From an uncultured Oscillospiraceae bacterium (GTDB lineage Bacteria > Bacillota > Clostridia > Oscillospirales > Acutalibacteraceae): a DNA stretch of 64,000 bases. The DNA lies in assembly GCA_905192745.1 (NCBI GenBank), contig CAJJLZ010000008.1, forward strand, positions 30,946-94,945, read 5' to 3'. The translations under genes and the position numbers were made by a program. Below the pieces are notes generated by a model, which was not told where the DNA came from, ran no database searches, and saw nothing but the letters and a program-made list of their open reading frames with translations. Shown here piece after piece: positions 7,293-15,961 of this stretch; position 1 is the first letter of the stretch, and every line of letters begins with the position of its first letter.

Positions 7293-8123
7293 ATGACGGA
7301 TCAGTTCGACTTCTGGGCCGCGCCCGAGGAAAAAAAGAACGACACGGCAAAAAACGAACCGGTGGAAGAACCCGCCCCGGCTCCTTCCAAACCGGACGGC
7401 GACGAATTTTTCCCCGACGGAACATCGCCGGCGGAATTCACGGAAACGCCTTCTGCCGGCGATACGTCCTCCGAGACTTCTCCCGCCCCCGGCGCGCCGG
7501 CGTTTTCCGACCGGCCGGTGCGGTATGTGGATGCACAGCAGGCGCCGCAGTATCAGCAGCCCACGCCTGTACGGCCGCCGTACGCTTCCAATCCGTGTAC
7601 GGCTCCGACGTCGCCCGGCTTTGCTCCGCAAGGTACTGTTCCTCCGCAGAGTGCCGTCCCCCAGCAGCGGCCGTATGCCGCGCCGCCTTCCGCGTATCCT
7701 GTACAGCCGCCGGCCGGGCCGTATGCGCAGCAGCCGGGATATCCGCTCCAGCCCGGCAATCCCTCCCCCACAAATTATCAGCCGTTCTATTCGCCGTATT
7801 ATCCTCCGGCGGCCCCGCAAAAGCCTGTTAATGGAATGAGCGTTGCGTCGCTGATCCTCGGTATCCTTTCGTTGGTTCTGTTCTGCTTTCCGTTTCTGAA
7901 TGTGGTGCTCGGCATCCTCGCCCTCGTGCTGGGTATTGCCGCTCAGGTGAAGGGCGGCGGAGGAATGGCCATTGCCGGGATTGTTCTCGGCTCGGTGAGC
8001 ACCGTGTTCGGTATTCTGATGATTATCCTTATGCTTTCCGACACGATCAATTACACGATCAACGATCCCTACTACGACTGGGACAACTTCGCCGCCGCGG
8101 CGAGGGCCTGGTTCCGGCGCTGA
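7293..8123 (+). CDS. DUF4190-type membrane protein with long proline-rich N-terminus
   Basis: Start ATG 7293 has GGAG seven bases upstream; earlier starts do not. The 276-residue product has an acidic start (residues 1-80), a low-complexity Pro/Gln/Tyr-rich region (about 80-180) and a C-terminal membrane hairpin (NGMSVASLILGILSLVLF and GGMAIAGIVLGSVSTVFG) typical of DUF4190. The family has no known enzymatic role; the disordered region would face the cytoplasm and may bind partners. It has its own promoter and terminator, so it is a single-gene unit. Confidence 0.8.
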   Translation: MTDQFDFWAAPEEKKNDTAKNEPVEEPAPAPSKPDGDEFFPDGTSPAEFTETPSAGDTSSETSPAPGAPAFSDRPVRYVDAQQAPQYQQPTPVRPPYASNPCTAPTSPGFAPQGTVPPQSAVPQQRPYAAPPSAYPVQPPAGPYAQQPGYPLQPGNPSPTNYQPFYSPYYPPAAPQKPVNGMSVASLILGILSLVLFCFPFLNVVLGILALVLGIAAQVKGGGGMAIAGIVLGSVSTVFGILMIILMLSDTINYTINDPYYDWDNFAAAARAWFRR

Positions 8124-8141
8124 AAAAAAGACGGCATACAA

Positions 8142-8182
8142 AAAGCCTGTACTCCGGCCAATCGGTCGGAGTACAGGTTTTT
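8142..8182 (+). terminator. Intrinsic terminator after the DUF4190 gene
   Basis: Perfect 11-bp stem CCTGTACTCCG/CGGAGTACAGG (8146-8156 with 8167-8177) followed by TTTTTGTT. Confidence 0.85.
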
Positions 8183-8268
8183 GTTCTGTCCAAATTTTTC
8201 GGAAAGTATCCGTTCGGCTGCGCCGCCTCTCCTCATCTTTTCTCCGCTTTTCTGGGAGCCCCCGCTGT

Positions 8269-8302
8269 TTCGGCAAAACTCCCTCTTTTTCCCCGCTATA
8301 AT
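8269..8302 (+). promoter_or_regulatory. Candidate Spo0A-dependent promoter of spoIIGA
   Basis: A perfect TATAAT at 8297-8302 has no usable -35 hexamer at 17 bases. Instead TTCGGCA, one base off the Spo0A box TTCGACA, lies 21 bases upstream (8269-8275). The Bacillus spoIIG promoter also combines an overlong spacer with Spo0A boxes. The match is suggestive only. Confidence 0.4.
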
Positions 8303-8350
8303 AAAGAATGCAGAGGGTACAACCCACATACTCAGGAGGGGACGAATTCC

Positions 8351-9292
8351 ATGCCGGTTATTTATCTTGATGTACTCCTGGCACTGAATCTGTTCATCGA
8401 TTTTCTTCTGCTGTCCGTGACCGGGCGGATCCTTCGGCTTCCCAGCCGAAGGGGGAGGCTGGTGCTGGGAGCGGCGGCGGGCGCGGCGAGCTGCTGCCTT
8501 GTGCTGTTTCCCGAACTGCCTGGTCCGCTTTCTCTGCTGTTGAAGCTGGCGGCGGCGGCGCTGATCGTCCGTCTGGCCTTTCGCTGGCAGAGCCGCATAA
8601 TCTACATAAAGCAGCTGGTCGTTTTTCTCATCGCCTCCGCCGTGTTCGCGGGGCTGGCCTTCGCCTTGTGGTACTTCGCCGCCCCAAACGGTTTCTATGT
8701 GCTGGACGGCGTGGTGTATTATAACGTTTCCCCCCTGCTGCTGACAGCCTTAACGGTAATCAGCTATCTGAGCCTGCGGCTGTACGACCGCTTCACCCGG
8801 AAAAATGCTCCCGCCGGCCGGGATTACCGTCTGACGCTGGACGGCGGCGGCGGGGAAACCGTACTGCGCGCCCTGTATGATACCGGTCACCATGTGACCG
8901 ACGCGTTTTCGGGCGCTCCCGTCGCCATCGTGCGGTACGAAGCGCTGGAGCCCTGCCTGTCGGGAGAACTGCGGGAGGCGCTGACCGGCGCGATGCGGGC
9001 CGACCACTTCTCTCCCGCCGGCGGAAACACAACAGCCGCGGTAAAGAGCCGGCTGCGGATGATCCCACTGCGCACCGTCAGCGGCACGGGACTGCTTCCG
9101 GCGTTCCAGCCCGTGCGGGCGCGGATCGGTCCCCTGACGGAAAATTCTCCGCTTGGAAGAACGGCCGACGTGTCCGGTATCTATGTCGCCGTGTGCGGCG
9201 TTCTGGGCCGGGGCGAATACGATGCGATCGTCGGCGCCGATATTGTCAGTCTCCTGAACACGGAAACAAGCGCTCCGCGCAGTCCATCCTGA
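8351..9292 (+). CDS. spoIIGA: SpoIIGA, sigma-E processing protease
   Basis: 313 residues. Residues 1-150 contain five membrane helices (beginning VIYLDVLLALNLFIDFLLL, the hallmark opening of SpoIIGA). The C-terminal half is a retroviral-type aspartic protease domain with the catalytic DTG in ALYDTGHHVTDAFSGAPV and a late GADIVSLLN. SpoIIGA sits in the septal membrane, receives the SpoIIR signal from the forespore and cuts the pro-sequence from sigma-E in the mother cell. AGGAGGGG precedes ATG 8351. The next gene is sigE, 172 bases on, as in other spore formers; that gap holds the sigE ribosome site and nothing else recognised. Confidence 0.95.
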   Translation: MPVIYLDVLLALNLFIDFLLLSVTGRILRLPSRRGRLVLGAAAGAASCCLVLFPELPGPLSLLLKLAAAALIVRLAFRWQSRIIYIKQLVVFLIASAVFAGLAFALWYFAAPNGFYVLDGVVYYNVSPLLLTALTVISYLSLRLYDRFTRKNAPAGRDYRLTLDGGGGETVLRALYDTGHHVTDAFSGAPVAIVRYEALEPCLSGELREALTGAMRADHFSPAGGNTTAAVKSRLRMIPLRTVSGTGLLPAFQPVRARIGPLTENSPLGRTADVSGIYVAVCGVLGRGEYDAIVGADIVSLLNTETSAPRSPS

Positions 9293-9464
9293 CGGCGCCT
9301 CCACACGCCGTGTCACTACGAAAGGAAGAAGCAACGTGAAGAAAACTATAAACGGGATTGGAAAGGACCGTTCATCGGCCGTCCGGAAGCCGTCGTCTCA
9401 CAGGGGAGACGCTCTTCTTTCCAATCGGTTGACGCCACCCGCCTGTTCCGGACGGAGGATTCGT

Positions 9465-10184
9465 ATGAAGTACCTGAGCGTTTTTCAAAACGCGATCCGC
9501 CGGATATGGCTGCGCCTTCTTGGGCAAACCGCCGACGAGACCCATTATATCAACGGAGCGGATACCCTTCCCCCGCCGCTCACTGCCGAGGAGGAGGCCG
9601 AGGTTTTCGCCCGGATTGAAGCCGGCGACGCCGCCGCGCGGGACATCCTTATCACCCACAATCTGCGGCTGGTAGTCTATATCGCGCGAAAATTTGAAAA
9701 TTCCGGCGTGGGGATCGAGGATCTGATTTCCATCGGGACGATCGGTCTTATCAAGGCGGTCAACACCTTCTGTCCCTCCCGGAATATCAAGCTTGCCACC
9801 TATTCCTCCCGCTGTATTGAAAACGAAATTCTGATGTATCTGCGGAAAAATTCGCAGCTGCGCAACGAGCTGTCCATCGACGAACCGCTGAATGTAGACT
9901 GGGACGGCAACGAGCTGCTGCTTTCCGATATTCTGGGCAGTGAACCGGATATCGTGAACCGGGGAATCGAGCAGGAAGCGGAAAAGACCCTGCTGCTCGA
10001 CTGCATCGCCCACCTTTCCGAGCGGGAGCAGTTTATCATGTGCCTGCGCTTCGGTATCAACGGCAACAAGGAGCACACCCAGAAGGAGGTGGCCGATCTG
10101 CTCGGCATCTCCCAATCCTACATCTCCCGGCTGGAAAAAAAGATTATCAAACGGCTGAAAAAAGAACTGGAGCAGGCCGGTTAA
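9465..10184 (+). CDS. sigE: RNA polymerase sigma-E factor, mother-cell sporulation
   Basis: The ATG at 9465 lies six bases after GGAGG and gives 239 residues, the same length as Bacillus SigE. Sigma-70 regions 2, 3 and 4 are complete: DILITHNLRLVVYIARKFEN, GIEDLISIGTIGLIKAVNTF, and the C-terminal helix-turn-helix QKEVADLLGISQSYISRLEK. The N-terminal part (YLSVFQNAIRRIW) is the hydrophobic pro-sequence that anchors inactive sigma-E to the membrane until SpoIIGA removes it. Terminates at the hairpin at 10231-10262. Confidence 0.97.
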   Translation: MKYLSVFQNAIRRIWLRLLGQTADETHYINGADTLPPPLTAEEEAEVFARIEAGDAAARDILITHNLRLVVYIARKFENSGVGIEDLISIGTIGLIKAVNTFCPSRNIKLATYSSRCIENEILMYLRKNSQLRNELSIDEPLNVDWDGNELLLSDILGSEPDIVNRGIEQEAEKTLLLDCIAHLSEREQFIMCLRFGINGNKEHTQKEVADLLGISQSYISRLEKKIIKRLKKELEQAG

Positions 10185-10230
10185 AAAGGTGAAAACGGTT
10201 AAAGCCGGTTCTCTCCAGCCGGCCGCAAAA

Positions 10231-10262
10231 AAGCTGCCTGAAACGGTTTCAGGCAGCTTTTT
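10231..10262. terminator. Bidirectional terminator between sigE and the FAD oxidoreductase
   Basis: 12-bp stem GCTGCCTGAAAC/GTTTCAGGCAGC (10233-10244 with 10246-10257) flanked by A-rich sequence on the left and TTTTTG on the right, serving the two converging genes. It would stop transcription of sigE from continuing towards sigG. Confidence 0.85.
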
Positions 10263-10272
10263 GTCTGAATTA

Positions 10273-11571
10273 TCACAAAACGGATTCGTCAGACAGGGTC
10301 ACGCCCGCTTTTTGCAGCGCGGCCTGAATATCTTTTACGTCCAGCGCCCGGGGCGGAACGCCCTTTTGCGCGGACAGCGCGGCGGCAATACCCGCGGCCT
10401 CCCCCATCGCCATGCAGATATTCATTACCCGATAGGAGGAATGGGCCTTATGGGTGCCGGAGATACAGCGTCCCGCCGCCAGCAGGCCGTCCGCCTCCTT
10501 CGGCAGAAAACAGCGGTACGGGATATCATAGGGGCGGGTGCCGCGGGCAACGGCCAGATCCTCCGCCTGTCCGCCGCCGTCGGGATTATGGGTATCGAAA
10601 CAGAAATTCACTCCGTGGACCACCGCGTCCGGAAAGGCCCTGCCCTGCGCGATGTCCTCCGCCGTCAGGGTATAGAGTCCTTCCATCCGGCGGGTCTCAC
10701 GGAAGCCGGGAAGATCCGCGCCGTCCAGCAGACGGCAGTTTTCAAAACCCGGAATATGCCGGCGGAGGAAGGCGATCACCCGGTCGGTCTGTTCGCGCAG
10801 TTCCCGATCCGAACGGGCGATATCGGCGAGGTTTACGCCGTCCACCCGGCAGAGCTGGGTCGCGTTGACCATCCGCTCTCCCGGCGCGCCGTCGCCGTAC
10901 AGCCGGACGATCGTGACGTCCGGCGGCAGTTCCCCGCTGCGGCTGGCCTCCTCGCAGAGCTTTAGATAGCTCTGTCCGTTAATCAGCGTGTCATCCGATT
11001 CATGACAGCAGACCAGATCGGATTCCACCCCGCCGATGGTGAACAGGATGGAGGCGGGCTGGGTCAATCCGTCCGAAGGCCGCCCGACCACGCAGGAAAC
11101 CCCGGCCAAGGCCAACACCATCCCGTCGCCGGTGGCGTCCACCGTTGTCTTCGCCGCAATCCGCGCCAATCCCTGCGGAGTGGAAACGACCAGCCCGCGA
11201 ACCGTGCCGCCTTCTTTCCACACCTCCGCCACCGGCGTCTGAAGATACAGCGTCACGCCCTCCTCATGCAGCCAGCGGGCCAAGGCATATTTCGCGTCCT
11301 CGACATTATGAGGCCGGCATTCGCCGCCCGTACCGAGCAGTTCCCCTATCTCATCCTTGAGAGTACCGGGCGGCACGATGCCCATACAGGTGCGGATATG
11401 GCCGAGCGTCAGATTACCGCCCACCGCGCCGAAGCGCTCCGTCAGCGTAACCCGGCATCCCTGCCGCGCGGCCGCCACGGCGGCGCAGAGACCCGCCGGG
11501 CCGGCGCCGGCCACCAACACATCGGTTTCCTCCAGCAGGGGGAGTTCCTTCAGAAGAGCGGGATGGAGCAT
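10273..11571 (-). CDS. FAD-dependent oxidoreductase (FAD_oxidored-type)
   Basis: 432 residues with an N-terminal Rossmann dinucleotide fold (DVLVAGAGPAGLCAAVAAA), a family-typical GAVGGNLTLG segment shortly after, the second flavin contact TTVDATGDGMVLALAG, and a C-terminal GLLAAGRCIS motif. These match soluble FAD-dependent dehydrogenases of the PF12831 type, found widely in clostridia; the substrate is unknown. It reads against the two sporulation sigma genes that flank it, which is unusual because sigE and sigG are normally neighbours in the same direction. It has no obvious partner gene. Confidence 0.85.
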   Translation of the reverse strand: MLHPALLKELPLLEETDVLVAGAGPAGLCAAVAAARQGCRVTLTERFGAVGGNLTLGHIRTCMGIVPPGTLKDEIGELLGTGGECRPHNVEDAKYALARWLHEEGVTLYLQTPVAEVWKEGGTVRGLVVSTPQGLARIAAKTTVDATGDGMVLALAGVSCVVGRPSDGLTQPASILFTIGGVESDLVCCHESDDTLINGQSYLKLCEEASRSGELPPDVTIVRLYGDGAPGERMVNATQLCRVDGVNLADIARSDRELREQTDRVIAFLRRHIPGFENCRLLDGADLPGFRETRRMEGLYTLTAEDIAQGRAFPDAVVHGVNFCFDTHNPDGGGQAEDLAVARGTRPYDIPYRCFLPKEADGLLAAGRCISGTHKAHSSYRVMNICMAMGEAAGIAAALSAQKGVPPRALDVKDIQAALQKAGVTLSDESVL

Positions 11572-11802
11572 AAATCATCTTTCCTTTCCGATTGGAAGGC
11601 ATGGGGGCGGTTCCGCCCCTGTTCTATGGCCTTACTGTATCATTTTTGACAATGAACCGCAATCCGTCTCTGAAAAAAAGCAAATTTCGCCTTCTCATCC
11701 AGCAGCTTTCGGCTGATACGTCACTGTTCCGTTCCTTCCGCGTGAAAGAAAGCCGGTCGGCAGAACCGGAGGGAAAAAAGGCGGGGGATTTCTGCACCAC
11801 GT

Positions 11803-11831
11803 GCATTTTCCGTGCCTCTCCGGCAATACTG
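11803..11831 (+). promoter_or_regulatory. Sigma-F-like promoter of sigG
   Basis: GGCAATACTG (11822-11831) fits every fixed position of the Bacillus sigma-F -10 consensus GGNNANAHTR as I know it. GCATT (11803-11807) fits four of five of the -35 GYATA, with a 14-base spacer. It lies 32 bases before the sigG start. In Bacillus sigG is likewise transcribed by sigma-F in the forespore. Confidence 0.65.
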
Positions 11832-11863
11832 AGAGGGTAACATTCTGCGGAGAGGGCGGTGCC

Positions 11864-12634
11864 GTGTTGTATAACAAGGTCGAGATTTGCGGGGTCAACA
11901 CCAGTAACCTGAAGGTACTCAGCGAAAGCGAAAAAATGCGGCTTCTGGGGGAAATGCACAAGGGCAATGCCCGGGCCCGGGATGAACTGGTCAACGGCAA
12001 TCTCCGGCTGGTGCTCAGCGTCATCCAGCGCTTTACCCAGCGGGGCGAAAATCTGGACGATCTGTTTCAGGTGGGCTGTATCGGTCTGATTAAAGCCATC
12101 GACAATTTTGACACCAGCCAGAACGTCCGCTTTTCCACCTACGCCGTGCCGATGATTATCGGCGAAATCCGGCGGTATCTGCGGGACAACAACAGCATCC
12201 GGATCAGCCGGTCCATGCGGGATGTGGCCTACAAGGCGATGCAGATCAAGGAGCGGCTGACCAACGAACAGCTCCGGGATCCGACCATTGAGGAAATCGC
12301 CCGGGAAATGGAGCTGCCCAAGGAAGAGGTGGTTCTCGCGCTGGAATCCATTGTGGAGCCGGTCTCCCTGTACGAACCGGTGTATTCCGACGGCGGGGAC
12401 ACCATCTATGTCATGGATCAGGTGGGCGACCACAACGACGATAAAAACTGGCTGGATGAAATTGCCCTCAAGGAGGCCATCCGCAATCTGAACAACCGGG
12501 AAAAGCGGATTCTCTACCTCCGCTTTTTCAAGGGAATGACGCAGATTGAAGTCAGCTCGGAAATCGGCATCAGTCAGGCGCAGGTCAGCCGGCTGGAAAA
12601 AGGCGCGCTGGATCACATTAAAAAACAGATATAA
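11864..12634 (+). CDS. sigG: RNA polymerase sigma-G factor, late forespore sporulation
   Basis: 256 residues; Bacillus SigG has 260. The near-invariant N-terminus NKVEICGVNTSNL marks the family and the GTG start at 11864 is placed just before it, seven bases after GGAGAGGG. Complete sigma regions follow: NGNLRLVLSVIQRF, DDLFQVGCIGLIKAIDNFD, FSTYAVPMIIGEIRRYLRDN and the C-terminal EIGISQAQVSRLEK helix-turn-helix. SigG drives late forespore genes such as those for small acid-soluble proteins and germination receptors. It has its own sigma-F-like promoter and is cut off from sigE by an antisense gene. Confidence 0.97.
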   Translation: MLYNKVEICGVNTSNLKVLSESEKMRLLGEMHKGNARARDELVNGNLRLVLSVIQRFTQRGENLDDLFQVGCIGLIKAIDNFDTSQNVRFSTYAVPMIIGEIRRYLRDNNSIRISRSMRDVAYKAMQIKERLTNEQLRDPTIEEIAREMELPKEEVVLALESIVEPVSLYEPVYSDGGDTIYVMDQVGDHNDDKNWLDEIALKEAIRNLNNREKRILYLRFFKGMTQIEVSSEIGISQAQVSRLEKGALDHIKKQI

Positions 12635-12640
12635 AACGCC

Positions 12641-12690
12641 AAAAACCGCCATGCCGCCTTCTTTTCAGAAAGCGGCATGGCGGTTTTCTT
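12641..12690. terminator. Bidirectional terminator between sigG and the ABC permease
   Basis: 14-bp stem AACCGCCATGCCGC/GCGGCATGGCGGTT (12644-12657 with 12672-12685) with A-rich left and TTCTT right flanks, between converging genes. Confidence 0.85.
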
Positions 12691-15600
12691 ATTCGACGCT
12701 CTTCAGCGACTCGACCATGTTGATCTTCCGGATGACCCGATTGGTCAGCAGGTTCACCGTGAGGGAAAAGGCGATGGTAATCAGGGACGAAACCACATAA
12801 TTGGTCCACTTGGTCTGCCGGGTGAACATCACCATATCCATTTCCGCGGTGGTTATGACATAGAAGAGCAGGAAATAGCCCAGCGCCAGCCCCGCCAGAA
12901 TTCCCAGAATGGTCAGGATGATATTTTCCCGATACAGGTACATCGACGTTTCCCCGTCGTAGAAGCCGAGCACCTTGAGGGTGGCCAGCTCCCGCTTGCG
13001 TTCGTCGATGTTGATGCTGGTCAGGCTGAACAGCACAACAAAGGCAAGCGCCGCGGCGGAAAGGATCAGCACAACCACCACCAGATCCAACGCCTGAATC
13101 ATGTCGTCAAAGTTGGCGCGGATGGCCGTGTTGAAGGACACCCCGCTCACCGCTCCGGTCTCCAGCAGGGCTTTGGAGAGGCTGTTCTCCGCCTCTTCGG
13201 AGGTATCGGACAGTCTGCCGAGCAGCGCGTTTTCCTCTGCGTCCCCGCCGAAGGCGGCTTTATACGCCGACGAGCTCATATATACATAATGATAAACATA
13301 GTTTTCCGCAATGCCGCGCACGGTAACGACCACCTGCCGGTTATCCTCGTCCTTCAGCACCAGATCGTCCCCTACGCCGACACCCAGCAGTTTCCCCAGC
13401 TTTTCGGTAATCACCGCCCCGTCGTCCGGCAGGGAGAGCGCGTTTCCTGTCCGCCGTTCCCGCAGAGCAATAAATTCCAGAAAATCCTCCTGCCCCTCCG
13501 AATCCTGCGGCACGAACAGCGTAATCTCCTGCATTCCCATGGTCGTGGAGGCGTCCGCCGTCTCCTGATGGATGGGCAGACTCTCGCCGAGCGTCTCCGT
13601 ATCCGTCAGAACGGCGTCCAGCGCGGCCTGTTCCTCCGCCGTCGGGTTTTCCTTCAGGGCGAGGAGCATGTCGTACTTCTGGATTTCCTCATACTGCTTC
13701 GGGACCATCAGGCGGATAGAATCCTTCAGGCCGAAGCCGGTAAAGATCAGGGCCGTACAGCCCGCCACCCCAAAGACGGTCATCATCAGCCGTTTTTTAT
13801 ACCGGAAGATATTCCGGCAGGTAACTTTCTTGGAAAAATTGATATGCTTCCAGATAAAACCGATCCGTTCCAGCAGGATGCGTTTCCCCTCCTTGGGGGA
13901 GCGGGGACGCATCAGGGAGGCCGGTGTACTCATCAGTTCGCCCTGACACACCAGAAACGCCGGAAGCACCGCGCAGAGCAATGCGCCCGCGCTGGCCGTC
14001 AACGAGCTTTCCGCGTTAATCGGCGTCATAACAGGCGGCAGGGTGTACATGATGCCGTAAGCGTCCGCGATAACCCGGGGGAAGAGGCTGCTCCCCACGA
14101 CAATGCCGAGGACGATTCCGCCTGCCGCCGCCAGGGCGGCGTAGATCAGATACTTGGACGCGATCGCCATCCGGCCGTAGCCAAGCGCCTTCATCACCCC
14201 AATGGCGGTGCGGTCGTCCTCCACCATACGGGTCATGTTGGTCAGGCTGACCAGCGCCGCGACCAGAAAGAAGATCAGCGGAAACACCAGCCCGATCGCC
14301 GCGACCCGGTCGGTATCCTGTTCATATCCGGCGAATCCGGCATTTTTCCGCAGGTCCAGCGCAAACCACTCGGGCTGCGCCAGATCGGCCAGAGCCTCCT
14401 CGCCGTCCGCGATCTGCCGTTTTGCGTCCTCAATATCCGCCAGCGCATCCGTCTCCTCTTCGTTGTATTCCTTCCATCCATCGTCCAGTTTCCGCCGCGC
14501 GTCCGCCAGTTCCCGTTCCGCATCGGCAAGTTTTTCGGCCCCTTCGGCCTTTCCTTTGTCAAACGAGGCCTTGTTTTTCTCGTATTCCGCCCTGCCGGCT
14601 TCATAATCCGCCCGACCGGCCGCCAGAGCGGTCTCCCCCGCGGCGAGCGTCTGCGCCGAGGCCGCCAGCTTCTCTGCCGCCGCATCGGCCTGCTGCTTGC
14701 CGAAAGCAAGCTCCGCGCTTTTTTCCTCATAGGTCGTCCGCATCCCGGCAATCTGCGCGGCCAGCGCCTGCGCCTGTTCGCTTTCGGGGGGGAGCAGCGC
14801 AAGCTGTTCCTCCATCGCGGCGATACCGGCCTTCAGTTCCTCCAGAGCGGACTCGCCCTGACGCAGCTGCTCCCGGCTCTCCGCCAGTTCCACACGGCCC
14901 TGCTCCAGAGCCGTTTTGCCGTCGGCCAGCTCCTTTTCCTTTTCGGTCAGGGTGGCGAGGGCGTCGTCCAATGCTGTTTTCGCCTCGGCAAGCTGCTTTT
15001 CCCCGTCCGCGATCTGCCGGTCGTATTCCGCGCGGCTGTCCGCCAGCTCCGCTTCCCCGTCGGCGAGATCCTTCTCCCCCTGCTCCAGCTCGGCCTTCGC
15101 GTCGGCGAGCTTCTGCTCTCCGTCGGCCAGTTCGGCCTTCGCGTCGTCCAGTTCCCGCCGCGCGTCGGCGGTCAGCGATTCATAGCGGAGGGGATTCCGC
15201 ATGCCGCCCGCCTCGTCGATCCGGCCGCAGAACGCCTCTATCGCGTTTTTATATTCCTCCGAAAAACGGGAATAACCGGTGTCTTCCGCCTGTACATATA
15301 CTTGTGTATACACCTCGGTAAGAAAGTTTTCCTCCGGCAGAAGCACAAAACCGTTCCGCTTTCCGTTGCCTTTACTGCTGCTTCCCCGCTGGAAGGAAAT
15401 ATAATCCAGAGACCGGGCGGAACCCACGATGGTGTATTCCAGCCGCCCAAGGGTATCAGCCATATCCGGATCCTCTTTTACATCCACCGTCAGGGGGTCG
15501 CCGATTTGAAAATCACCGATCAGCTCGGCGTCGATCAGGCATTCGTTCTCCGCTTCGGGATAGCGGCCCTCCACCAGCACAGGACGGTTGATTACCGTAT

Positions 15601-15961
15601 CCGGCGCATCCCGCAGAGACTGCCAGTCCAGCGACTGATAACTGACCAGCAGGGCCGTATCCCCCCGCTGGAGAAAGCCGTCCGCCGCGTAGCCGGGCTG
15701 GACGATCCGCATTCCCTCCACCTCCCGCAGGGCGGTGAGATCCTCCTCGTCAAAGCCAAGGGTGGAAAGCAGCTGCACATCCGCGGCATTGTAATCGTCA
15801 AAATATTGATCCAGCGTCATCCGCATATCGGGACTCGTCGCCCGGACGCCGGAGAAAAAGGCCACCCCAAGCGCCACGATCAGGAGAATGGCGACAAACC
15901 GGCGCTTGCTGGTACGGATCTGCCGGAACACGTCCTTCCGGAATGCGCTCTTCATCACCAT
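12689..15961 (-). CDS. Large FtsX-like ABC transporter permease with coiled-coil insert
   Basis: 1,090 residues. After the first membrane helix (KRRFVAILLIVALGVAFFSGVRA) comes an extracellular domain, then a very long Glu/Ala/Leu heptad region (about residues 255-510) predicted as coiled coil, and two FtsX-type membrane domains of three helices each near residues 545-680 and at the C-terminus (VLILSAAALAFVVLFSLTSINIDERKRELATLKVLG). The permease works with the ATPase encoded just upstream, whose stop codon it overlaps; ATG 15961 follows AAAGGA and an ATG six bases on is possible. Such proteins act as mechanical exporters or cell-wall regulators; the cargo is unknown. Confidence 0.9.
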   Translation of the reverse strand: MVMKSAFRKDVFRQIRTSKRRFVAILLIVALGVAFFSGVRATSPDMRMTLDQYFDDYNAADVQLLSTLGFDEEDLTALREVEGMRIVQPGYAADGFLQRGDTALLVSYQSLDWQSLRDAPDTVINRPVLVEGRYPEAENECLIDAELIGDFQIGDPLTVDVKEDPDMADTLGRLEYTIVGSARSLDYISFQRGSSSKGNGKRNGFVLLPEENFLTEVYTQVYVQAEDTGYSRFSEEYKNAIEAFCGRIDEAGGMRNPLRYESLTADARRELDDAKAELADGEQKLADAKAELEQGEKDLADGEAELADSRAEYDRQIADGEKQLAEAKTALDDALATLTEKEKELADGKTALEQGRVELAESREQLRQGESALEELKAGIAAMEEQLALLPPESEQAQALAAQIAGMRTTYEEKSAELAFGKQQADAAAEKLAASAQTLAAGETALAAGRADYEAGRAEYEKNKASFDKGKAEGAEKLADAERELADARRKLDDGWKEYNEEETDALADIEDAKRQIADGEEALADLAQPEWFALDLRKNAGFAGYEQDTDRVAAIGLVFPLIFFLVAALVSLTNMTRMVEDDRTAIGVMKALGYGRMAIASKYLIYAALAAAGGIVLGIVVGSSLFPRVIADAYGIMYTLPPVMTPINAESSLTASAGALLCAVLPAFLVCQGELMSTPASLMRPRSPKEGKRILLERIGFIWKHINFSKKVTCRNIFRYKKRLMMTVFGVAGCTALIFTGFGLKDSIRLMVPKQYEEIQKYDMLLALKENPTAEEQAALDAVLTDTETLGESLPIHQETADASTTMGMQEITLFVPQDSEGQEDFLEFIALRERRTGNALSLPDDGAVITEKLGKLLGVGVGDDLVLKDEDNRQVVVTVRGIAENYVYHYVYMSSSAYKAAFGGDAEENALLGRLSDTSEEAENSLSKALLETGAVSGVSFNTAIRANFDDMIQALDLVVVVLILSAAALAFVVLFSLTSINIDERKRELATLKVLGFYDGETSMYLYRENIILTILGILAGLALGYFLLFYVITTAEMDMVMFTRQTKWTNYVVSSLITIAFSLTVNLLTNRVIRKINMVESLKSVE

